Assembly (NCBI GenBank): GCA_958454405.1
Contig: CAUEBO010000071.1
Coordinates: 1 to 12,178, forward strand
Reading direction: 5' to 3'
DNA: 12,178 bases
Source of the DNA: an uncultured Eggerthellaceae bacterium
GTDB taxonomy: Bacteria > Actinomycetota > Coriobacteriia > Coriobacteriales > Eggerthellaceae
Positions 1-6,582 of this stretch are shown piece after piece (within the stretch, counting starts at the first letter, position 1; each line of letters starts with the position of its first letter). A model generated the notes under the pieces. It was not told the origin of the DNA, searched no databases, and worked only from the letters and a program-made list of their open reading frames with translations. Both the position numbers and the translations under genes were made by a program.

Positions 1-89
1 TGCAGCTGTTCGCGCGGGCCATCGCCGTGGAGCGCGGCTGCGACGTGGACCAGCCGCGCAACCTGGCGAAGTCGGTGACGGTGGAATAG
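1..89 (+). CDS. glmS: glmS, 3' end only (glutamine-fructose-6-phosphate aminotransferase, isomerizing)
   Basis: The window opens inside this gene. Reading from base 3, the last 28 codons end with TAG at 87-89. The closing residues DVDQPRNLAKSVTVE are the highly conserved C-terminus of GlmS, where the terminal lysine-containing loop closes over the sugar-phosphate site. GlmS is cytoplasmic and makes glucosamine-6-phosphate from fructose-6-phosphate and glutamine, the first committed step to UDP-N-acetylglucosamine and peptidoglycan. The order glmS then acpS then nnrD resembles that of several Actinobacteria. The rest of the gene, including the glutaminase and SIS domains, lies outside the window. 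The identification rests on a short but very characteristic tail. Confidence 0.9.
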   Translation, partial: QLFARAIAVERGCDVDQPRNLAKSVTVE

Positions 90-153
90 CGTTCGTTCGA
101 CCTGCGAGTCCGCGCAAAACGTCGACGGCATTTGGGCGGCGATCTGCGAGATC

Positions 154-240
154 GCGAAAGGGGCCGGCGGCATCCAGTCGCTCAGACAGTCCTCGCTGCG
201 CTGCGGAACTCGCTTGGTGAACGCCGCCGGCCCCTTTCGC
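154..240 (+). repeat. Dispersed hairpin element, copy A
   Basis: An 18-bp perfect inverted repeat (154-171 pairing with 223-240, GCGAAAGGGGCCGGCGGC) encloses a core that recurs elsewhere in the window: CATCCAGTCGCTC and ACAGTCCT on the left, GCGGAACTCGCTTGGTG on the right. Copy A has only a short apical segment, unlike copies B and D, which carry extra 9-10 bp apical stems. It starts 64 bp after the glmS stop and could act as a 3' hairpin or terminator for glmS, but there is no T-run after the stem. The remaining bases between glmS and acpS (90-153 and 241-336) show no gene and no convincing promoter. Confidence 0.85.
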
Positions 241-336
241 TCCAAGGTGGAAGCGGGCGACGGTGAGCCTGGTCGGTTCGAAGCGGGTCGAGGCGCGGTC
301 GTCGGGCTGGGCCGCCAGGTTTCGGCGAAAAGAGAA

Positions 337-343
337 GAGAAGG
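337..343 (+). promoter_or_regulatory. Shine-Dalgarno site for the upstream acpS start
   Basis: GAGAAGG sits 7 bases before a GTG at 351, which is good spacing. It supports translation from 351, giving a 52-residue extension before the conserved AcpS domain. A competing weaker site, GAAGG at 498-502, sits 4 bases before a second in-frame GTG at 507, where the family's usual N-terminus begins. Confidence 0.6.
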
Positions 344-350
344 TCAACCT

Positions 351-1049
351 GTGATTGAAAATACTGCTGGGGCGGAAAGCGCCCACCCTGTCATCCTGAG
401 CGGAGCGCGTGGCGCGGAGTCGAAGGATCCCGTGCGGCGCGAGGCCGCCCAGCCGGTCGCGGGCAACGCTGCTGCCGACACGTTTGGCGACGCTCTTGAA
501 GGCCAGGTGGGGCTGGGGGTGGACATCGTCGAGATAGCGCGCATGCGGGCCATCCTCGAGCGCACGCCCAACTTCCGCACGCGCGTGTATTCCGAAGAAG
601 AGCGCGCGTACTGCGACGCCACGGCGACGCCCGAAGTCCACTACGCCACGCGCTTCGCAGCGAAAGAGGCTGTACTCAAGGCGCTCGGAACCGGATTCTC
701 CCAGGGCATCGGCGTGCGCGATGTGGAAGTGAAGCGCAACGCGAAGGGCCGCCCCTACGTGGTGCTGTCGGGCCGCGCGAAGGACGTGGCGCGCGAGCGG
801 GGCGTGCGCGAGCTGCCGCTGTCCCTGTCCTACACGCACACCGATGCCGTGGCTTGCGCCATGGCCATCACCGAGGATTCCGTGCGCGCCGCAGAAGAGC
901 GCGTGAATCCCATGGAAGAACTGGCCAAGCAGTTCAAAGAGGCGCGCAGCATGCTGGACGAGCTCGAGGCGCCGAAGGGCGCATCGGAGGGCTCGGAACG
1001 ATCAGAGGGCTCCCGAAACTCAGGGAGCTCTGGGAACTCGAAGGAGTGA
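351..1049 (+). CDS. acpS: Holo-[acyl-carrier-protein] synthase, with extensions at both ends
   Basis: AcpS transfers 4'-phosphopantetheine from coenzyme A to the active serine of acyl carrier protein, which is required for fatty acid synthesis in the cytoplasm. The domain occupies about residues 53-175 of 232. It shows VGLGVDIVEIARM (Mg-binding Asp58), RFAAKEAVLKALGTG (Glu106, Lys110) and LSLSYTHTDAVACAMAI near its end. Family members are usually 115-130 aa, so both ends are unusual. Residues 1-52 include a segment encoded by a dispersed repeat (389-442). Residues 176-232 are a charged, probably helical stretch followed by a Ser/Gly/Glu-rich tail. The start at GTG 351 was chosen for its strong ribosome binding site; GTG 507 would give a normal N-terminus and is a serious alternative. 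The function is confident, the start less so. Confidence 0.9.
   Translation: MIENTAGAESAHPVILSGARGAESKDPVRREAAQPVAGNAAADTFGDALEGQVGLGVDIVEIARMRAILERTPNFRTRVYSEEERAYCDATATPEVHYATRFAAKEAVLKALGTGFSQGIGVRDVEVKRNAKGRPYVVLSGRAKDVARERGVRELPLSLSYTHTDAVACAMAITEDSVRAAEERVNPMEELAKQFKEARSMLDELEAPKGASEGSERSEGSRNSGSSGNSKE
389..442 (+). repeat. Dispersed repeat R2, copy 1 (TCATCCTGAG...GTCGAAGGATCC type)
   Basis: This segment closely matches 10987-11042: both run TGTCATCCTGAGCGGAG, then CGCGT and GCGC, then GTCGAAGGATCCCG, and end CGGCGCGA. Within it ATCCT (393-397) and AGGAT (424-428) can pair. The core recalls a palindromic repeat I remember from many unrelated bacterial genomes; this is memory, not a search. 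This copy lies in the acpS reading frame and would encode about residues 14-31 (PVILSGARGAESKDPVRR). Confidence 0.8.
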
Positions 1050-1080
1050 CGATTGCCGACAGTGTGGGGCGCGGGTATTG

Positions 1081-1124
1081 CGCCGTCTCCGGCCGGGCAT
1101 GGTCGTCTCCGATTCGAGACGGCG
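1081..1124 (+). other. Inverted repeat downstream of acpS
   Basis: CGCCGTCTC (1081-1089) pairs with GAGACGGCG (1116-1124), a 9-bp perfect stem around a 26-base loop. Inside it GTCTC at 1105-1109 competes for the same GAGAC partner, so two alternative hairpins exist. No T-run follows. This may be a 3' end structure for the acpS transcript. The surrounding stretch 1050-1387 holds no convincing gene. Confidence 0.35.
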
Positions 1125-1201
1125 TGGGCGAATGTGGATCGAAGGCTGATTCGTGAGCAGAAATCGAGGTAGGGAATCGGTTTCGAGGTTCCTGGCCTAG
1201 T

Positions 1202-1225
1202 AAAAGAGCTTGCGCGTGCGCTTTT
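1202..1225. terminator. Possible bidirectional terminator between acpS and the DUF559 gene
   Basis: AAAAGAGC (1202-1209) and GCGCTTTT (1218-1225) form a stem with one A.G mismatch around an 8-base loop. The stem ends in a short T-run on both strands. It lies between the end of acpS on the + strand and the end of the nuclease-like gene on the - strand, as expected for a shared terminator of convergent genes. The stem is short and imperfect. Confidence 0.45.
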
Positions 1226-1387
1226 CGATTGTCGCTCGCATGCTTGAATGAGAACGACCTGGGAAAACGCTGTCGGTCTGATTCCGGCCGTGTACCCTAC
1301 CTCGATTTTTGCTCCTAAAACAAGGTCCGAGCTGCATTTCGTCGGGAATCAAGTTGACCTTCTCTGGAAAAGCGCATCCACGAGGCC

Positions 1388-2362
1388 TCAGCCGGCGGGT
1401 GGGTTCGGATGCTGGATCAGCTTCGCCAGCAGAACCGAGCGCAGTTCGAGCTGGCGCGTCGGAAAGCTCTCGTTGCGCGGCTGTATCCGCTCACCGAGGA
1501 GCTTCGCTACCGTTCGGGCCACCTTGTTGAATTCCTGGAAGTTGAACAGCTGGCTGGTGGTCACAGTGACGACGGTGACGTTCAACCCCGCAAGCTCGTC
1601 ACGGCGTTTCGAGTCGCGTGAGATCCGGTTGCCTCCCGTGTGGCAGAGGTTGCTGTCGTACTCGACGGCGAGCTTCGTCTTTTCCCAGAAAAGGTCGCAT
1701 TTGTAATAGTCTTGGCTCGCGTTCTTCCTTGCATGCTTTCCGGGGTCGATGCGATAGTTGAGCTGCGGTTGAGATAAAGAGCACCCACCGGACAGGTAGG
1801 GCAGGGTAAGGAGCATGGAGAGGGCTGTTTCCGCTGGGGACGCCGAGTTGGGCAGCGCGTATCGGAGCGCTCGTTTCGCCTGGTTGACGCCGCGCATTCC
1901 CTTGGCTCTCCCCATGAAGGCCTCCAGTTTCGGAATGCTGGTCTCGGGATCTTGCCCGAAGCTCCTGTCGGTGCAAGCGAACGAAGGGGTGTATGTTCCG
2001 CACAGCTCGTATGCGAGGTCGACGATTTCAGGAAAACTCGCTTCGGCGGCTTGCTGCAGGAAGCACAGTTCGGGCGAGGCGACGAAAAGCCCTTCTTCGA
2101 CGAAGGCGAGCGAACCGCAAGGCAGGAGTTCCTCTCGTGCATGGTAGACGACATTGTCCGTGTGCAGGCGCCTTTCGGATTTTGGAACCAGCAGATGGAG
2201 GGGCGGGTTCAGCGCATGCCTGGCGCACAGGGGGAGGATTTCGGCGTCGGACGGGCGGTCTCCAGGCGTGCGGATGCGTGCAGGTTCGGGCCGGGGCAGG
2301 CGAAGGGTGCTGACGGACCGCCAGTACTCAAGTGCGCTCCCGTGGCTGACAATGAGTTTCAT
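1388..2362 (-). CDS. Protein with C-terminal DUF559/Vsr-like nuclease domain
   Basis: This 324-aa protein is probably cytoplasmic; I see no signal peptide or membrane helix. The N-terminal half (about 1-165) is of unknown function and starts KLIVSHGSALEYWR. It has the general feel of the actinobacterial proteins in which an AbiEi-like N-terminus precedes a DUF559 domain. The C-terminal part (about 174-290) has the DUF559 pattern: SPAE (175-178), then CDLFWEKTKLAVEYD with Asp223, Glu234 and Asp236, His241, RDSKRRDELAG, and the strand VTVVTVTTSQLF. DUF559 belongs to the PD-(D/E)XK/Vsr fold, so an endonuclease role is plausible but unproven. It lies opposite to and between acpS and nnrD and is visibly less GC-rich (one sampled 60-base stretch is 58% GC, against 78% in nnrD), which suggests later arrival. 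ATG 2362 has no ribosome binding site. The substrate is unknown. Confidence 0.8.
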   Translation of the reverse strand: MKLIVSHGSALEYWRSVSTLRLPRPEPARIRTPGDRPSDAEILPLCARHALNPPLHLLVPKSERRLHTDNVVYHAREELLPCGSLAFVEEGLFVASPELCFLQQAAEASFPEIVDLAYELCGTYTPSFACTDRSFGQDPETSIPKLEAFMGRAKGMRGVNQAKRALRYALPNSASPAETALSMLLTLPYLSGGCSLSQPQLNYRIDPGKHARKNASQDYYKCDLFWEKTKLAVEYDSNLCHTGGNRISRDSKRRDELAGLNVTVVTVTTSQLFNFQEFNKVARTVAKLLGERIQPRNESFPTRQLELRSVLLAKLIQHPNPPAG

Positions 2363-2368
2363 AGGGTG

Positions 2369-2397
2369 AGTCTAACATGCTTTTTGAACTGGGATAA
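2369..2397 (-). promoter_or_regulatory. Possible leaderless promoter for the DUF559 gene
   Basis: On the - strand, TAGACT (2369-2374, a 4/6 match to TATAAT) follows a weak -35 TTATCC (2392-2397) with a 17-bp spacer. Only 6 bases separate the -10 box from ATG 2362, so transcription would begin at or next to the start codon. That fits the lack of a Shine-Dalgarno sequence. The boxes are weak matches. Confidence 0.35.
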
Positions 2398-2630
2398 CAA
2401 TAGTTTTACTGCGCTGGATTCGCGTTGGAGCCACGCTGGGTTCTCGCTGGAAGATGCGTCCGATTCCCGTGGCTCGGTGGAGCCAATCCCTTGGTTCCCG
2501 ACTATCGCGCGCTGCTCGAGCGGCAAAGCGACGAGGCGGCGTCTGATCCGGATGTGAGGCGGGTTCGCGTCGGTTCTCAACGCAATCGCGTCGGACGCCG
2601 TTTACGGTGTTCGCGGCAGCGGAAAGAGAG

Positions 2631-2636
2631 TACAAT
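2631..2636 (+). promoter_or_regulatory. -10 box upstream of nnrD
   Basis: TACAAT is a 5/6 match to the sigma-70 -10 consensus. Transcription would start near 2643, 27 bases before ATG 2670 and downstream of the alternative GTG at 2607. This supports the shorter nnrD start. No clear -35 box is seen. The rest of 2398-2630 shows nothing else supportable. Confidence 0.5.
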
Positions 2637-2669
2637 CAGCGCATTGATGAGACCCTGAAAGGCGGAAGC

Positions 2670-3542
2670 ATGGTGCAGGCGCACGTGGAGGAGTATTCAG
2701 CCGACGAGCTCACGGCGCTTTTGCCCCTGCCGGCGGAAGATGCCAACAAGTACACCCGGGGCACCCTGTGGGCGGTGGTCGGCAGCGCGCGCTATCCCGG
2801 CGCCGCCTGCCTCGCCTCGCTCGCGGGCCAGCGGACGGGCGCCGGCTACACGCGTGTCGTCACAGCGCCCGAGGCCGTGGGCCTCGTGCGCTCGTGCAGC
2901 CCGTCGCTCGTGACGATGCCCTTCGAGGAGCTGCGGGCGTCCGATCTGCCTGCGGAGCGGTCGGGCCACCCTTCCGCCTGCTTGGTGGGTTGCGGGTTCG
3001 ACGCTTCCGACGATGCGGCGGCCCGTCTGACGAACCTCGTGCTCAAGTACGCGCAGGTTCCGGTGCTCGTCGACGGCGGCGCGTTGTCGACGCTCGCTTC
3101 GGCGAAGGGGCGGCGCTTGCTCCGCCGCCGTTTCATCCGCGGATGGGAGACCGTGGTCACGCCCCACGCGGGGGAGGCGGCGCGCTTGGCGGAGCCCTTC
3201 GGCCTGCCTGTCGACGACCCGGCCCGGCTCGCGCGCCTCATCGCGCTCGCCTACGGCGCAGTGGCCGTGGTCAAGGGGCCGCAGACCTTCGTGTCCGACG
3301 GCGAACGCATCGTGCGGATGTCGGAAGGCACGCCGGCGCTGGCGAAAGCCGGGACGGGAGACGTGCTGGCGGGCATGGTGGGAGCGTTGCTCGCCCAAGG
3401 GCTCGACCCGCTGGACGCCGCGGTGCTCGGCGCGACGCTGCACGCCCGCGCGGGGCGCGCCGCCGAATCGCGCTTCACCGCCATCTCCCTTGTCGCCGAG
3501 GACGTCATCGACGCCATCCCTGAAGCCATTCGTTCGTTCTAG
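2670..3542 (+). CDS. nnrD: ADP-dependent (S)-NAD(P)H-hydrate dehydratase
   Basis: This cytoplasmic ribokinase-fold enzyme repairs NAD(P)H that has become hydrated, using ADP (or ATP in some relatives) to drive dehydration of the S-epimer. In the 290-aa product the family blocks appear in order: KYTRGTLWAVVGSARYPGAA (27-46), LVDGGALSTLA (133-143), VVTPHAGEAARL (162-173), VVKGPQTFV (200-208) and KAGTGDVLAGM (226-236), which carries the glycine-rich nucleotide loop and catalytic Asp231. There is no N-terminal epimerase (NnrE) domain, so an epimerase would have to be encoded elsewhere. ATG 2670 is preceded by AAAGGCGG at proper spacing. A GTG 63 bases upstream is open in frame but precedes the likely transcription start. 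The acpS-nnrD neighbourhood is common in Actinobacteria; here it is interrupted by the DUF559 gene. Confidence 0.92.
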   Translation: MVQAHVEEYSADELTALLPLPAEDANKYTRGTLWAVVGSARYPGAACLASLAGQRTGAGYTRVVTAPEAVGLVRSCSPSLVTMPFEELRASDLPAERSGHPSACLVGCGFDASDDAAARLTNLVLKYAQVPVLVDGGALSTLASAKGRRLLRRRFIRGWETVVTPHAGEAARLAEPFGLPVDDPARLARLIALAYGAVAVVKGPQTFVSDGERIVRMSEGTPALAKAGTGDVLAGMVGALLAQGLDPLDAAVLGATLHARAGRAAESRFTAISLVAEDVIDAIPEAIRSF

Positions 3543-3674
3543 CGGGTCGGTCGGCGCGCCATGTTCGAAGGGCCCGCGCGCCGCGATGCGCGGCTGCCGA
3601 CGCGGTGCGCGATCGATACGTAACGATGCGAAAACGGCTGATCCTTCAGCGGTTCTCCCATGTTTTCGGTGCTG

Positions 3675-3680
3675 TACAAT
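3675..3680 (+). promoter_or_regulatory. -10 box for the HdeD-family gene
   Basis: TACAAT (5/6 match), 53 bases before ATG 3733, gives a leader of about 45 bases that carries a strong GAAGGAG (3718-3724). No good -35 is visible; TTCTCC at 3653-3658 with a 16-bp spacer is the best available. Earlier in this gap a 7-bp inverted repeat (3553-3559 with 3576-3582) could end nnrD transcripts, but it has no T-run. Confidence 0.5.
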
Positions 3681-3732
3681 TTTCGGGCTGACGCCGTTGG
3701 GGCTCAGGAGATCCGATGAAGGAGCATACGAC

Positions 3733-4260
3733 ATGGATACGACGAAGAAGCATGACTGGGGCCTTATCATCGCAGGCGTCCTGCTCGTACTCTGCGCGTT
3801 TTTCTTCTTGGTGGCGCCGGGGTTGACGCTGGTCACCATCACGGCCATCGCGGGCGCGGCGTTCCTCGTGTCGGGCGTTTTCGGCATCGTCAACTACGTG
3901 CGCTTCCGCAAGCACATGGACCTATCGGGCTGGTCGCTCGTGTACGCGGTCCTGGATATCGTCATCGGCCTCATGTTCCTCGTGCATCCGCTCGCTTTCG
4001 CGGCGGTCATCCCCTGGGTCATCGGCGCGTTCTTCATCGTCTTCGGCGTGTTCGAGATCATCGGCTCGTTCAAGATCAAGAACTCGGGCGCGTCCCTGTG
4101 GGGATGGATGCTGTTCTCGGGCGTCGTCAGCGCGCTGTGCGGCCTCATGTTCTTCGTCATGCCGGCCACCTTCAGCATCTTCCTGTCGGTGTTCATCCTC
4201 ATGCGCGGCGTGTCGCTGCTGTTCTACGGGTGGAACACGGGCAAGGCCATGATGGCGTAG
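3733..4260 (+). CDS. HdeD/DUF308 family integral membrane protein
   Basis: This 175-aa, very hydrophobic protein has six predicted membrane helices at about residues 10-28, 34-57, 66-84, 88-111, 121-141 and 145-166. It follows the DUF308 pattern of repeated helix pairs: GVLLVLCAFFFLVAPG, VLDIVIGLMFLVHPL and GVVSALCGLMFFVMP are three versions of the same unit, each ending in a Pro-containing turn. E. coli HdeD, of this family, is linked to acid resistance at high cell density, but most relatives have no known function and I assign none here. The start is well fixed by GAAGGAG 8 bases upstream; a longer open frame from 3490 would overlap nnrD and is not credible. It appears to have its own promoter. 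Confidence 0.85.
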   Translation: MDTTKKHDWGLIIAGVLLVLCAFFFLVAPGLTLVTITAIAGAAFLVSGVFGIVNYVRFRKHMDLSGWSLVYAVLDIVIGLMFLVHPLAFAAVIPWVIGAFFIVFGVFEIIGSFKIKNSGASLWGWMLFSGVVSALCGLMFFVMPATFSIFLSVFILMRGVSLLFYGWNTGKAMMA

Positions 4261-4299
4261 GAAGGCCGTCTGGGCGCGAGGCATGGAGCGTTTGCTAAG

Positions 4300-4323
4300 G
4301 CTGCGGTCCGTGCTCGCCGCAGC
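4300..4323 (+). other. Short inverted repeat after the HdeD-family gene
   Basis: GCTGCGG (4300-4306) pairs with CCGCAGC (4317-4323) around a 10-base loop. It lies 40 bases past the stop codon and upstream of the ligA -10 box. It could help end transcription, but no T-run follows. Confidence 0.3.
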
Positions 4324-4334
4324 GCCGAAGCTCG

Positions 4335-4343
4335 TGCTAAAAT
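4335..4343 (+). promoter_or_regulatory. Extended -10 promoter for ligA
   Basis: TGCTAAAAT contains the extended TGn motif followed by TAAAAT (5/6 match). Transcription would start near 4350 and give a leader of about 60 bases. No -35 consensus is seen 17 bp upstream, which extended -10 promoters can do without. Confidence 0.55.
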
Positions 4344-4360
4344 GCACGCGAAACCCTGGA

Positions 4361-4381
4361 GGCCCCGATGAGTTCGGGGCC
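4361..4381 (+). other. Hairpin in the ligA leader
   Basis: GGCCCCGA (4361-4368) pairs perfectly with TCGGGGCC (4374-4381) around the loop TGAGT, followed by TTCTTCC. It sits between the presumed transcription start and the ribosome binding site (AGGCAGGA, 4393-4400). It could be a weak terminator or attenuator, or a 5' stabilising stem. The tail is pyrimidine-rich but not a true T-run. Confidence 0.5.
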
Positions 4382-4410
4382 TTCTTCCCGATAGGCAGGA
4401 AACGATCACG

Positions 4411-6552
4411 ATGACGAACACGGCAGACGACCGGCGGACCCTGCTCGACGAGCGCGCGCTGGCCGAGGCGACGAGCGACCCGGCGGCGCGCATCGAGGCG
4501 CTCCGGCGCGAGATAGAGCACCACAGCTACCTGTACTACGCGCAGGACGCTCCGGATATCTCCGATGCGGCGTTCGACTCGCTCATGCGCGAGCTGCGCG
4601 AGCTGGAGGCGGCCCATCCTGCGCTCGTCGATCCGTCCAGCCCCACGCAGCGCGTGGGCGGCTACGTGGGCGAGCAGTTCTCGGCCGTGCGGCATGCGCG
4701 GCGCATGTACTCGCTGGACAACGCCATGGACTTGGGCGAGTTGGACGCATGGATCGACCGCGTGGCGGAGGCGTTCGGCCGCATGGTGCCCGTGGTGTGC
4801 GAGCTGAAGATCGACGGTTCGTCCATCGCGCTCACCTACGACGAAGGGAAGCTGGTCCGCGCCGCGACGCGCGGCGACGGCACCACGGGCGAGGACGTGA
4901 CGGCGAACATGCGCACGGTGAAGGACGTGCCGCTGCGCCTGCGCGCGGAGGCCCTCGCGTCGCTCGTCGATCCGGCGGCGCCGGTGGAGCTGCGCGGCGA
5001 GGTGTACATGCCCAAGTCCAGCTTCGAGTCGCTGAACGTCGCAGCCGAGGCCAACGGCCGCGCGGCGTTCGCGAATCCCCGCAATGCGGCGGCCGGCAGC
5101 CTGCGGCAGAAGGACCCTTCCGTCACGGCCGGGCGCGACCTCTCGACGTTCCTCTATGCGGTCGCCGACGAGCGCGCCCTGCGCGTCGACGGCCAGTGGG
5201 AGCTTTTGCAGTGGCTGCGCGAAGCGGGCTTCCACGTGAACCCCGACGTGGCGCTGTGCGAGACGCGCGAGGCTGTCCACGCGTTCTGCGAGCGCGCCGT
5301 GGCGCGGCGGGAGGACCTGCCCTACGAGATAGACGGCGTGGTGGTGAAGGTGAACTCGTTCTCGCAGCAGGAGTCGATGGGCTACACAGCCCGCGCGCCG
5401 CGCTGGGCCATCGCGTTCAAGTTCCCGCCCGAGGAGAAGACCACGCTTCTGCGCGACATCACCGTGCAGGTGGGGCGCACCGGCAAGCTCACGCCCGTGG
5501 CCGAGATGGACCCCGTGGTGGTGGCCGGCTCCACCGTGTCGCGCGCGACGCTGCACAACGAGGACGAGGTCGAGCGCAAGGACGTGCGCGTGGGCGACAC
5601 CGTCATCGTGCGCAAGGCCGGCGACGTGATCCCCGAGGTGCTGGGGCCGGTGTTGGCGCTGCGCCCCGCCGACGCGCAGGCGTGGCGCATGCCGAAGGAG
5701 TGCCCGAGCTGCGGCAGCCCCGTCATCCGCGAGGAGGGCGAGGTGGACTTCCGCTGCATCTCCATCGACTGCCCGGCGCAGGCGCTGGAGCGTCTGCTGC
5801 ACTGGGCCAGCCGCGGCGCCATGGACATCGACGGCATGGGCGAGGAGATCGTGTCGCGCCTGGTGGAAAGCGGGCGCCTTGCCGATGTGGCCGACTACTA
5901 CACGCTCGACGAGGTTGAGCTGTCGCTGTTGGACATGGGCCGCGTGAACAAGGAGGGCGAGCCCATCCGCCTGGGCCAGACGATGGCCAAGAAGCTCGTG
6001 GCCGCCATCGACGCGAGCCGCGGCCGCCCGTTCGCGCGCGCGTTGTTCGGGCTGGGCATCCGCCATGTGGGCAAGACCATCGCGGAGCTTTTGGCGGCGG
6101 CGTATCCGAGCATCGACGAGCTGCGCGCGGCCGACGAGGAGGCCCTGGCAGCCGTCGACGGCGTGGGCCCGAAGATCGCGCACAGCGTGTTTTTGTTCCT
6201 GCGCACGCCCGACAACGCAGCCGTCATCGAGCGGCTGCAGAAGCGCGGCGTGGCGCTGGCCGACGAGGTGACCGACGCGGGCGAGCAGCTGCCCCAAACG
6301 CTCGAGGGCCTCACGTTCGTGCTCACGGGAAGCCTGGTGGAGAGCGGCATGACGCGCGACGAGGCCGGGGCCGCGCTCAAGGCGCGCGGCGCGAAGGTGT
6401 CCGGCAGCGTGTCGAAGAAGACGAGCTTCGTGGTGGCCGGCGAGGCCGCCGGCTCCAAGTACGACAAGGCCGTGGCCCTGGGCGTGCCCGTGCTGGACGA
6501 GGCCGCCCTCATGCGCATCCTGGAAACCGGCGAGGCGCCTGCGGCCGAATAG
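4411..6552 (+). CDS. ligA: NAD+-dependent DNA ligase LigA
   Basis: LigA seals nicks during replication and repair, using NAD+ to adenylate a lysine. The 713-aa product has the full bacterial layout. Domain Ia (about 25-90) carries HHSYLYYAQDAPDISDAAFD, which binds the nicotinamide end. The adenylation domain has catalytic Lys133 in ELKIDGSS, RGDGTTGEDVT, GEVYM (196-200) and DGVVVKV (308-314). The OB domain includes VQVGRTGKLTPVA (352-364). A zinc site is formed by Cys431, Cys434, Cys449 and Cys454. Helix-hairpin-helix repeats follow (about 475-600, with GLGIRHVGK and VDGVGPKIA), then a BRCT domain (about 630-706, LEGLTFVLTGSL). The length is slightly above the usual 670-700 because of a short N-terminal extension. 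Every key residue is present, so the enzyme should be active. ATG 4411 has an upstream AGGCAGGA. Confidence 0.98.
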   Translation: MTNTADDRRTLLDERALAEATSDPAARIEALRREIEHHSYLYYAQDAPDISDAAFDSLMRELRELEAAHPALVDPSSPTQRVGGYVGEQFSAVRHARRMYSLDNAMDLGELDAWIDRVAEAFGRMVPVVCELKIDGSSIALTYDEGKLVRAATRGDGTTGEDVTANMRTVKDVPLRLRAEALASLVDPAAPVELRGEVYMPKSSFESLNVAAEANGRAAFANPRNAAAGSLRQKDPSVTAGRDLSTFLYAVADERALRVDGQWELLQWLREAGFHVNPDVALCETREAVHAFCERAVARREDLPYEIDGVVVKVNSFSQQESMGYTARAPRWAIAFKFPPEEKTTLLRDITVQVGRTGKLTPVAEMDPVVVAGSTVSRATLHNEDEVERKDVRVGDTVIVRKAGDVIPEVLGPVLALRPADAQAWRMPKECPSCGSPVIREEGEVDFRCISIDCPAQALERLLHWASRGAMDIDGMGEEIVSRLVESGRLADVADYYTLDEVELSLLDMGRVNKEGEPIRLGQTMAKKLVAAIDASRGRPFARALFGLGIRHVGKTIAELLAAAYPSIDELRAADEEALAAVDGVGPKIAHSVFLFLRTPDNAAVIERLQKRGVALADEVTDAGEQLPQTLEGLTFVLTGSLVESGMTRDEAGAALKARGAKVSGSVSKKTSFVVAGEAAGSKYDKAVALGVPVLDEAALMRILETGEAPAAE

Positions 6553-6582
6553 CCTCGGCGGACCCGGTTCGGCCGCAGGCGC
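6535..6582. repeat. Perfect 15-bp inverted repeat across the ligA stop codon
   Basis: GCGCCTGCGGCCGAA (6535-6549) is followed by the stop codon and then, after an 18-base spacer, by its exact reverse complement (6568-6582). The left arm encodes the last residues of LigA. The structure lies between convergent ligA and the FUSC gene and could serve as a bidirectional terminator or 3' stabiliser. Neither side carries a T-run. Confidence 0.75.

Noticed and set aside
154..240. Copy A as an ordinary intrinsic terminator of glmS
   Set aside because: The stem is strong but no T-run follows, and the same core occurs elsewhere in leaders and inside a reading frame, so a plain terminator label does not explain it.
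1248..1706. Open frames on the + strand opposite the DUF559 gene (also 1952-2557)
   Set aside because: No ribosome binding site or family resemblance, and they conflict with the opposite-strand gene that carries a recognisable domain.
2607..2669. Longer nnrD start at GTG 2607
   Set aside because: It lies upstream of the probable -10 box (2631-2636) and adds residues with no family match, while ATG 2670 has a ribosome binding site.
3490..3732. Upstream extension of the HdeD-family gene
   Set aside because: It overlaps the end of nnrD and the promoter; ATG 3733 has an excellent GAAGGAG 8 bases before it.
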